A stretch of 25,380 bases of DNA from a virus. The notes beneath the pieces are model-generated. The model saw only the letters and a program-made list of their open reading frames with translations. It was not told the DNA's origin and did no database searches. Each line of letters starts with the position of its first letter. Position 1 is the stretch's first letter. Positions 14,844-20,691 of the stretch are shown piece by piece. The stretch covers positions 1-25,380 of the IMG/VR virus record IMGVR_UViG_3300038409_000057. One strand, 5' to 3'. A program made the translations under genes and the position numbers.

Positions 14844-16073
14844 ATGGCCGTAACAACTACGAGCGTAATGTCCAACTCGGTACAAGCCCTGTACCAGAGT
14901 TCGTTCATTATGAACGCTCGGAAACGCTACATCTACTCTCAACCGCCCCTGGCGTGGGTTCCGCCACAGGGCATCATTGGGCAGGGGAACCGGGGCTCCA
15001 GCCTCAAGATCCCCGTTTACTTCAAGCTGCTTCCGGCAACCTCCGCCCTGTCTCAGACGGCGGATGTGACGCCGGTCACGTCGCGTGACGCGCTGATCAC
15101 CGTCACGCCCGACCTGTACGGCAACGCCGTGCAGCTGGCCGAGAAACTGTCTCTGACAGCGTTCACCGACCAGAGCGCAGTGGCTACGGAGCAGGTGGGC
15201 GACAACGCCGCTGAAACCGTGGACTACCTGGCGCGAACACAGGCCATCGCGGGCGGGGTGGTCATCTACGGCAACGACGCCACATCCCGCGCCACATGCG
15301 GCAGCGCCGACGAAATCGACACCGTGGACGTTCTGTCGGCCATCGCCCACCTGGAAGCGGGCCAGTGCCCGCGCATCCCCGGCTTCGACGCCGCGGGATA
15401 TGCGGCGGTCATTCACCCCGTCACCCTCATGGACTTCGTTGAGGATGCGGTGGTGATCCTGATGGCCGAATACGGCCAGAAGCCAGAGATCATCCTGAAC
15501 GGCGAGGTCGGGATGCACATGGGCGGGGCGCGGCTTCTCAAGAGCAACTTCGCCAAGCGGTTCATCGGCGCGGGCGCGGACAGCGGCGCGATGTCGTCCA
15601 CCACGACCCTGAACGGCGCGGTGAACGCGGGCGCGACCAGCATCATCGTCGCCGCGGACAACGGCGCGACGGCAGGCGAGTACCTGAGCATCGGCACCAT
15701 CGAGTCGGTCGCCAACGGCGAGAACTCGGAAGCCGAAACCGTGCTGGTGACAACGGGCGGGTCCACGACCTACACCGTGACCGGGGCCGGCCCGAACGGC
15801 GGCCTGCTGTACGACCACGACTCGGGCGAGGCCGTGACGGACGCCTACGACGTTCACGCAACCGTGTTCCTGGGCGCCCAGTCCCTCGGCATGGCTCACA
15901 CCAACGAAGACGGCATGAGCCGTGACCCCTACCTTCTGCCTCCCGAAGTGACCGGCCTGTTGAAGCAGTTCAACAGCATGGGCTGGAAGTGGTTCGGCGG
16001 GTTTGGCCGCATCGCAGACTCGCGTCTGTTCCGGGTAGAGCACACCGCCGCCCGACAAATCATCGGGAAATAA
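14844..16073 (+). CDS. Major capsid protein, N4-gp56 family (HK97 fold)
   Basis: This is a 409-residue protein that builds the icosahedral head shell. Hallmarks are the TVTPDLYGNAVQLAEKL segment (about 87-102), the AVIHPVTLMDF segment (about 188-198) and the C-terminal WFGGFGRIADSRLFRVEH (about 383-400), the pattern I know for N4-gp56 capsid proteins. Residues ~243-340 form an inserted Thr/Gly/Ala-rich beta domain (from TTTLNGAVNAGATSI to the YDHDSGEAV region), likely on the outer surface. The ribosome site is AGGA, and the scaffold-like gene ends 7 bases upstream. Confidence 0.9.
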   Translation: MAVTTTSVMSNSVQALYQSSFIMNARKRYIYSQPPLAWVPPQGIIGQGNRGSSLKIPVYFKLLPATSALSQTADVTPVTSRDALITVTPDLYGNAVQLAEKLSLTAFTDQSAVATEQVGDNAAETVDYLARTQAIAGGVVIYGNDATSRATCGSADEIDTVDVLSAIAHLEAGQCPRIPGFDAAGYAAVIHPVTLMDFVEDAVVILMAEYGQKPEIILNGEVGMHMGGARLLKSNFAKRFIGAGADSGAMSSTTTLNGAVNAGATSIIVAADNGATAGEYLSIGTIESVANGENSEAETVLVTTGGSTTYTVTGAGPNGGLLYDHDSGEAVTDAYDVHATVFLGAQSLGMAHTNEDGMSRDPYLLPPEVTGLLKQFNSMGWKWFGGFGRIADSRLFRVEHTAARQIIGK

Positions 16074-16085
16074 GGAGAGTGTGAC

Positions 16086-16853
16086 ATGACAACCGGAAAC
16101 AAGCAAGGAATGGCGGGCGGGTCTGTCCCGACCTACGGCGAAAGCGAACTGGTTCAACAGACCGCCGCAACCGACTTCTTGACGCTTACGGGCGCCTCGA
16201 GCATGACCGGGGACTTCCTGGTTCTGCGAAACTCAAGCAACACCGAACTGTGGTACGTCGTGGCGGCAGGGCGGCAGATCATGGCCGTGACCCACTCGGG
16301 CACATCGGCCCTGGCCTCTCTGGACATCACCACGACCGACGCGACGACCTACTCCAGCGGGTACGGCGCGGCAATCTACCTGCGCGCCACCAACAGCGGG
16401 GCGAAGACCGGCAGCGCCAACACAAGCCAGTGGAACGTGCTGGCCGAAGACATCACCATCGCGGCCGCCGCCCCGTACATCACGGGCGCTTACTTCTACT
16501 TCGCGCAGAGCGGCAGCCCGACCCTGACCAGCACATCGGTGTTGGGCATGGTGATCTTCATCGAAGAACTGGGCGCGACCGACCGCATCCACGGCCTGTC
16601 CATCGAGAAAGCCAACACGACTCTCGGCACGAACTACGACACCTTCATCCGGTGCGCGTGCCAGGGTTCCGGCGTGACCTCGACCGGCATCTACTTCACC
16701 GGGACGCACAACCCGACCTACTTCTTGCAGTGCCAGTCTGTAGCGGACTGCTTCGACGCGGGAACGGGCGCATCGTCCTCTGTGAACGGCCACATCAAGG
16801 TCAAGCTGGGATCGACCGACGGCTTCCTGCGGGTTTACGCCTCGGCTTCATAG
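16086..16853 (+). CDS. Beta-rich surface or decoration protein candidate
   Basis: This is a 255-residue protein, Thr/Ser/Gly/Ala-rich with alternating hydrophobic residues throughout, consistent with beta structure. It ends with NGHIKVKLGSTDGFLRVYAS, a type of strand pair found at the end of phage surface and fibre-like proteins. It follows the capsid gene by 12 bases with a strong AAGGAG site, so it may be made in large amounts as a head decoration or fibre. Three cysteines cluster at ~197-220. No specific family is named. Confidence 0.7.
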   Translation: MTTGNKQGMAGGSVPTYGESELVQQTAATDFLTLTGASSMTGDFLVLRNSSNTELWYVVAAGRQIMAVTHSGTSALASLDITTTDATTYSSGYGAAIYLRATNSGAKTGSANTSQWNVLAEDITIAAAAPYITGAYFYFAQSGSPTLTSTSVLGMVIFIEELGATDRIHGLSIEKANTTLGTNYDTFIRCACQGSGVTSTGIYFTGTHNPTYFLQCQSVADCFDAGTGASSSVNGHIKVKLGSTDGFLRVYASAS

Positions 16854-16872
16854 CGGGGCACAACGGCGGAAC

Positions 16873-16894
16873 GGGGGACTCGCGGGAGTCCCCC
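16873..16894 (+). other. GC-rich intergenic hairpin
   Basis: A perfect 9-bp stem (GGGGGACTC with GAGTCCCCC) with loop GCGG lies between two late genes. It is followed by CACCCC and not by a T run, so it is not an ordinary intrinsic terminator. It may act as an RNA stabiliser or processing signal that raises the level of the upstream capsid and surface-protein message. Confidence 0.6.
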
Positions 16895-16916
16895 CACCCC
16901 GCCAGAAAGGCAGCAA

Positions 16917-17246
16917 ATGAAACGGATAGAACTCAAGCGGTTCCAGTTCACCATGCCCGAGGGCGGGCAGCAGACGATGGACTACAAGGGCCAGCTTCAA
17001 CACATCATGCGTATGGCGACCGACCCACAGCGCGGGGCGGACATCGACGAAATCCGGCATTCCCTCCGGGTAATCGACGCCCTGGATAAAGCAGATGGGT
17101 TCGTAGAACTGGAAGACGCCGACTACGAGTTCATGGTCAAGAAAGTCAGGGCGGCCCGGTTCCCCGTGGCGGTTCCCGAACTGCTCCAGTTCCTTGACGA
17201 CGTGACCGCCCACTCTACCCCGCGCGGAAAATTCGGGGGCGAGTAG
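16917..17246 (+). CDS. Hypothetical 109-residue protein
   Basis: The ATG at 16917 follows AGAAAGGC (16904-16911), the same ribosome site as before the genes at 845 and 1217. The product mixes strands at the start (KRIELKRFQFTMPEGG) with a helical middle (IDEIRHSLRVIDALDKAD) and is charged throughout. In size and position (after capsid and surface protein) it could be a chaperone or head-completion protein, but I recognise no family. Confidence 0.72.
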   Translation: MKRIELKRFQFTMPEGGQQTMDYKGQLQHIMRMATDPQRGADIDEIRHSLRVIDALDKADGFVELEDADYEFMVKKVRAARFPVAVPELLQFLDDVTAHSTPRGKFGGE

Positions 17247-17284
17247 AAAGCCTACCGGCGGGGCGAACAACGCCCCGGAGGCCT

Positions 17285-17668
17285 ATGCCCGGAATCATTC
17301 TCAAGAAGCCCTACCGGAACCGCAGCCACAAAGACCGGGCCAACCCGGACATCGTGAAGGCGAAGAAGCAGACCATCGTGGTAGACGCGCTGGACAAGAG
17401 CGCGCGCCGCGAAGTGCAGACCGAGGCCGGCACGGTGCTGTTCGAGGACGGCATGGCGGTTCTGCCCGCAGACGGGCGCGGAGACGAGGTGATGGCCGAA
17501 CTCAAGGCGAAGTCGCGCGACCCGAACGCCGTGGGCGGCCTCAAGAACCGCGAGAGCATGATGACGCACCGGGGCCACGAAGCCAGCCAGTCATTTTTCG
17601 GGAACCATCCCGGCGTTCCGTGGGCGATGTACGACGACCTGGGCCGCCGGATAAGGAGAAGGAAGTAA
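17285..17668 (+). CDS. Hypothetical 127-residue basic protein
   Basis: The ATG at 17285 has GGAGG just upstream; this site lies beside a small hairpin (GGGGCG-aacaa-CGCCCC, about 17258-17274) that could affect its use. The protein is basic at both ends (LKKPYRNRSHKDR at the start, RRIRRRK at the end) with an acidic middle, and includes HPGVPWAMYDD near the end. It may bind DNA or another virion protein. Its stop directly abuts the next start. No family is assigned. Confidence 0.7.
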   Translation: MPGIILKKPYRNRSHKDRANPDIVKAKKQTIVVDALDKSARREVQTEAGTVLFEDGMAVLPADGRGDEVMAELKAKSRDPNAVGGLKNRESMMTHRGHEASQSFFGNHPGVPWAMYDDLGRRIRRRK

Positions 17669-18169
17669 ATGGCAAAACGAATCACAACCATTTCGGCCTC
17701 GGTGACGAGGCCTGCCAATACCACCGCCTACGACGCAAACGACGCGCTGGCCGACTCGACCAGCGCCCCTTCCGCCATCGCCACCGGCAAGATACGCCTC
17801 AGCGGCGCCGCCTGGCTGGTGAACGCCAGGGCCGTGTCTACCGCCTACCAGTCCACGCTGCCGCAGTTGAGGGTGTTCCTTCTGCCGTATGCTCCGGCGA
17901 TGACGAACGACGGATCGGCTTTCACCCTGACGGACGCGGAGATGCAGGCCGCGTTCGGGTACGTGGACTTCCTGAACTGGGTTGCGGGCGACGACACCAG
18001 CGGCGCGACCGGCAACGCCATGTCGGACGCCTCGGCTTTCAACCCGAAGGCGATCATCACCCTGGCCGCAGGTCGCCTGGTGTACCTGAAACCGAAGGTT
18101 CTGAACGCATACACGCCAGTTTCGGGTGAAGTGTTCACCTTCCTGTTCGACCTGGAGCCCGTGGAGTGA
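17669..18169 (+). CDS. Beta-rich phage structural protein
   Basis: This is a 166-residue protein. The opening SASVTRPANTTAYDANDAL matches a start (TRPA-TTAY-a-D) that I know from small phage proteins encoded near capsid genes. The rest alternates strands (GKIRLSGAAWLVNAR, LPQLRVFLLPYAPAM) and ends LFDLEPVE. It has a very good AAGGAG ribosome site. It is probably a virion surface or neck component; the exact role is unknown. It is coupled to the next gene through GTGA at 18166-18169. Confidence 0.75.
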   Translation: MAKRITTISASVTRPANTTAYDANDALADSTSAPSAIATGKIRLSGAAWLVNARAVSTAYQSTLPQLRVFLLPYAPAMTNDGSAFTLTDAEMQAAFGYVDFLNWVAGDDTSGATGNAMSDASAFNPKAIITLAAGRLVYLKPKVLNAYTPVSGEVFTFLFDLEPVE

Positions 18170-18891
18170 GCATCGCCCGTTCTCCGCACTTCTTCCGCCC
18201 TGACGCCGCAAAACGCATCGCGGCCATCTGCGGTACGTCTCTGGTCGCCCACTGGGGCCTCCAGGAGAAGTCGGGCGCGACCGCGATCGACTCCGGCTTC
18301 CGTCACCTGAACGGTACGCACACCGGCGTCACCCTGAACCAGCCGGGGCCGGGCCGGAGCACGAGCGGACTGTACGACGGCTCGTCGGATTTCACCAACG
18401 TCTACTCGGCGGCGCTGGCGGCGGCGTTCAATGGGTCAGCGGGGACAATTGGCATATGGGCAAAGATACCGACGACTGGCATATGGACGGACACGGTTCG
18501 CCGGAGAATGATTCAGTTTTACGTGAATGGAAGCAATTACGTCCACATCATCAAGAGCGGAACGGATAACACCATTGAGTTTGCCTATAACGCCGGGGGA
18601 ACAAGCGAACTTGTGAATGCCACTCAATCCAGTCTTGCCTTTGTATTTTACGCCCTGACATGGGACAAGCCAGCGGAAGCCGTGAAAGCATACATGAATG
18701 GTTCTCAAACGGGGACGACACAGACGTCTCTTGGAAGCTGGTCTGGAACTCCGGCGGCTACCAATAGCCTCATCGGAGCATTCAACACTGTGCCTGCAAA
18801 CGTAATGAGCGGCAACCTCGCCCACGCCCTCCTCCTCAACCGCGCCGCGACCGCGAGCGAAGTCAAGGCGCTCATGCAGGCTGTTCGATAG
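18166..18891 (+). CDS. LamG/concanavalin-like beta-sandwich protein
   Basis: This is a 241-residue protein starting at a GTG that overlaps the preceding stop. The pattern LVAHWGLQEKSGATAIDSG, then a loop with GLYDGSSDF, GTIGIWAKI, FYALTWD and a closing helix RAATASEVKALMQAVR is typical of Laminin-G-like (concanavalin-fold) domains, which bind carbohydrate. In phage virions such proteins decorate the head or tail and may hold host surface sugars. The usual Ca-binding Asp cannot be verified by eye. Confidence 0.82.
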   Translation: MSIARSPHFFRPDAAKRIAAICGTSLVAHWGLQEKSGATAIDSGFRHLNGTHTGVTLNQPGPGRSTSGLYDGSSDFTNVYSAALAAAFNGSAGTIGIWAKIPTTGIWTDTVRRRMIQFYVNGSNYVHIIKSGTDNTIEFAYNAGGTSELVNATQSSLAFVFYALTWDKPAEAVKAYMNGSQTGTTQTSLGSWSGTPAATNSLIGAFNTVPANVMSGNLAHALLLNRAATASEVKALMQAVR

Positions 18892-18900
18892 GGGGACATC

Positions 18901-19317
18901 ATGGCTCATGTTTACTACGGCGTAGAAGCGATGAACATTACCGTTCCGCAGCGCAACACCATCGTGGCCGCCATCCAGGCAATACCGCCCATGATGAACG
19001 GGATGCCTGCGAGGCACAACCACTGGCGCGTGCGCTCGGACAACTGGGCCGCCATCTTCGAGGCCTACTGGAACGACGCGGATATGACCATCAATGCCTT
19101 CAAGACGCGCATCGCGGACGCGCTGGGCATTGACCCGGCTACGGTGACGCACAGCGTTACCAGCACCGCCTATGGGCCGCTGGTGACGTTCACTCGGGCC
19201 GGGCAGACCCGGTTGAGAGTGATCCAGTTCGGCGGGGCCAGTCCAACGTGGGCGGAAAGCAGCGCGGCGGCGCGGCAGTACATCCAGGACAACGCCGCAG
19301 AATGGGAAGGTGAGTGA
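18901..19317 (+). CDS. Hypothetical 138-residue protein
   Basis: The ATG at 18901 has a GGGGGA site six bases upstream. The protein appears mixed alpha/beta, with a conserved-looking core (HNHWRVRSDNWAAIFEAYW) and a C-terminal amphipathic helix. No family is recognised. It lies between the LamG-like gene and a cluster of tiny basic genes, and its stop overlaps the next start (TGATG at 19315-19319). Confidence 0.72.
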   Translation: MAHVYYGVEAMNITVPQRNTIVAAIQAIPPMMNGMPARHNHWRVRSDNWAAIFEAYWNDADMTINAFKTRIADALGIDPATVTHSVTSTAYGPLVTFTRAGQTRLRVIQFGGASPTWAESSAAARQYIQDNAAEWEGE

Positions 19318-19859
19318 TGTTTCGTAAGCGACAACCCCGCACTCTAGGGCGGCGCGGGCCGTCAAACATCGGGCAGAGGACGCGGGACTTTTTCAGGAGC
19401 CATAAGCTCAAGGAGAAACCCAATGGCGCAGACATTCGAGACGGGCGGGGCGATCCCGACCGCGATGAAACCGGCGAAGCGCAGCAAGCGGGCCAAAAAG
19501 TCGAAGAACGACGCGATGAACTCGCTGCACTCGGCATCGCCCAGCCGGAAGCAGGGCCAGTTCAAGCGCAGGTGGAAAGGCGGGAAGTAAACAATGGCGA
19601 AGAAAGCAAGAAAGAAGTCGATGCGACCGGGGGGCGGCGGGCGGTTCAAGAAGATGGTCGGAAAGCTGCGCGGAAAGGTAAGAAACCCGCGAGCCGTAGC
19701 CGCCGCGATCGGGCGCAAAAAGTTCGGGGCAAAGAAGATGGCGAAGTGGTCGGCGGCGGGAAGAAAGCGAGCCGCAAAGCGAAGGCGGTAGATGGCATTT
19801 ACATTGAGCCAAATGCTTCAGTCGATGTACAAGGAGCTGGGCCAGCTTCAACTCCGTAG
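19317..19859 (+). CDS. Charged 180-residue protein overlapping two nested genes
   Basis: The ATG at 19317 is coupled to the previous stop and has a GGAAGG site. The first ~36 residues are basic (MFRKRQPRTLGRRGPSNIG) and cover DNA with no other gene. Beyond residue ~36 the frame stays open through two shorter basic genes (19423 and 19594, both in a different frame) and into the adaptor gene. That part is an Arg/Glu/Gly/Lys mix that could be a passive shadow. If the start is used the product must run to 19859 unless ribosomes shift frame, for example to the frame used at 19423. The start is reasonable; the extent is uncertain. Confidence 0.4.
   Translation: MFRKRQPRTLGRRGPSNIGQRTRDFFRSHKLKEKPNGADIRDGRGDPDRDETGEAQQAGQKVEERRDELAALGIAQPEAGPVQAQVERREVNNGEESKKEVDATGGRRAVQEDGRKAARKGKKPASRSRRDRAQKVRGKEDGEVVGGGKKASRKAKAVDGIYIEPNASVDVQGAGPASTP
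19423..19590 (+). CDS. 55-residue very basic protein
   Basis: The ATG at 19423 follows a strong AAGGAG site (19410-19415). The product is MAQTFETGGAIPTAMKPAKR followed by Lys/Arg/Ser-rich sequence (SKRAKKSKND, later FKRRWKGGK). It has about 16 basic and few acidic residues, so it is likely to bind nucleic acid or the packaged DNA. It lies wholly inside the longer frame 19317-19859 and shares its own frame with the next basic gene. Confidence 0.72.
   Translation: MAQTFETGGAIPTAMKPAKRSKRAKKSKNDAMNSLHSASPSRKQGQFKRRWKGGK
19594..19791 (+). CDS. 65-residue highly basic protein
   Basis: The start lies 3 bases after the stop of the preceding basic gene, with only a weak GGCGGGAAG ribosome site, so coupling is likely. 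The product is over one-third Lys/Arg (start MAKKARKKSMRPGGGG, end GRKRAAKRRR) with Gly spacers. It resembles protamine-like or nucleoid-condensing peptides that neutralise packaged DNA in some virions. That is inference from composition; a domain match is not possible for such a sequence. Its stop abuts the adaptor-gene start. Confidence 0.75.
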   Translation: MAKKARKKSMRPGGGGRFKKMVGKLRGKVRNPRAVAAAIGRKKFGAKKMAKWSAAGRKRAAKRRR

Positions 19860-20688
19860 GGCGACGGGCGGCGGCACTTCGACCGTAATCGACACGACCA
19901 TTCTGGGCCGCTACACCGACGAGACGCCGGTGAACGGGACGATGTTCATTGTCCGAGACTCGGCGGGCGCGGGAGCGGCGCCGGAAGGCGAGTTCAACCG
20001 CATATCCAACTACGTCGATAGCACGACCACGTTCACGGTGGACACCGCCTTCACGACGGCGGTGGCGTCGGGCGACATATACGGCTGGGCCAACAGCCGC
20101 TACCCGCTGGATCTGATGATCCAGATGGCTAACGACGGCCTGCGCGCCCTGGGCGACATGCCGCTGGTGGACACGACCACGCTGGACACGGCGGCGGCGC
20201 AGACCGAATACACCTATGCGGTGGCCTGGAAGCGGACGCCGCCCTACCGGGTAGACATCCAGGGCACGGTGGGGGACGCGAACGACAACGACTGGCTGGA
20301 GACGCGCAACTGGGAGTACGTGCCGGCGGCTGCAGGCTCGACCGGCCTGGTTGTGTTCCACTCACAGCCGCCGACCGGGCGCGACATCCGCATCTGGTAC
20401 AGGGGGCCGCACGGTACGCTGAACGCATATTCGGATGTCGTGAACGAAGCCATCAACCCGGAGCTGGCCGTGGTGATGGGGGCGCTAAAGGCGCTGGAGT
20501 TCGCAAACTCAAGGGTGCAGGGTTCGGACCCGTTCATTCTCCAGCGCATCAACAAGCTGGAGGCCAGGCGCATTGAGTTGACCAGCGACCGGCCCATACA
20601 CCGCCCGACGCGGAAGGCGAAAATTCTGGTAGTCGGCACGGGCCAGGGCGACCACCTGCCCTACCCGCCGCCCTACGGTCCTTCATAG
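19792..20688 (+). CDS. Head-tail adaptor-like (tail tubular A-type) protein
   Basis: This is a 298-residue protein. A short N-terminal helix (FTLSQMLQSMYKELGQLQL) is followed by a beta unit (about 28-100; GTMFIVRDSAGAGAAPEGE, FNRISNYVDSTTTFTVDTAF). Next come a helix (LDLMIQMANDGLRALGDMPL), another beta region and a C-terminal helical part with FILQRINKLEARRIEL. This helix/beta/helix order and the place directly before the large hub gene recall adaptor or tail-tube-A proteins that dock under the portal. Family naming is tentative. Confidence 0.65.
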   Translation: MAFTLSQMLQSMYKELGQLQLRRATGGGTSTVIDTTILGRYTDETPVNGTMFIVRDSAGAGAAPEGEFNRISNYVDSTTTFTVDTAFTTAVASGDIYGWANSRYPLDLMIQMANDGLRALGDMPLVDTTTLDTAAAQTEYTYAVAWKRTPPYRVDIQGTVGDANDNDWLETRNWEYVPAAAGSTGLVVFHSQPPTGRDIRIWYRGPHGTLNAYSDVVNEAINPELAVVMGALKALEFANSRVQGSDPFILQRINKLEARRIELTSDRPIHRPTRKAKILVVGTGQGDHLPYPPPYGPS

Positions 20689-20691
20689 CTC

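Noticed and set aside
14781-16157. 458-codon frame on the minus strand
   Set aside because: It lies fully opposite the capsid gene; long antisense frames are expected in GC-rich coding DNA, and the product is Arg/His/Val-rich without any family pattern.
16873-16900. Intrinsic terminator after the surface-protein gene
   Set aside because: The hairpin is followed by C-rich sequence and not by a T run.
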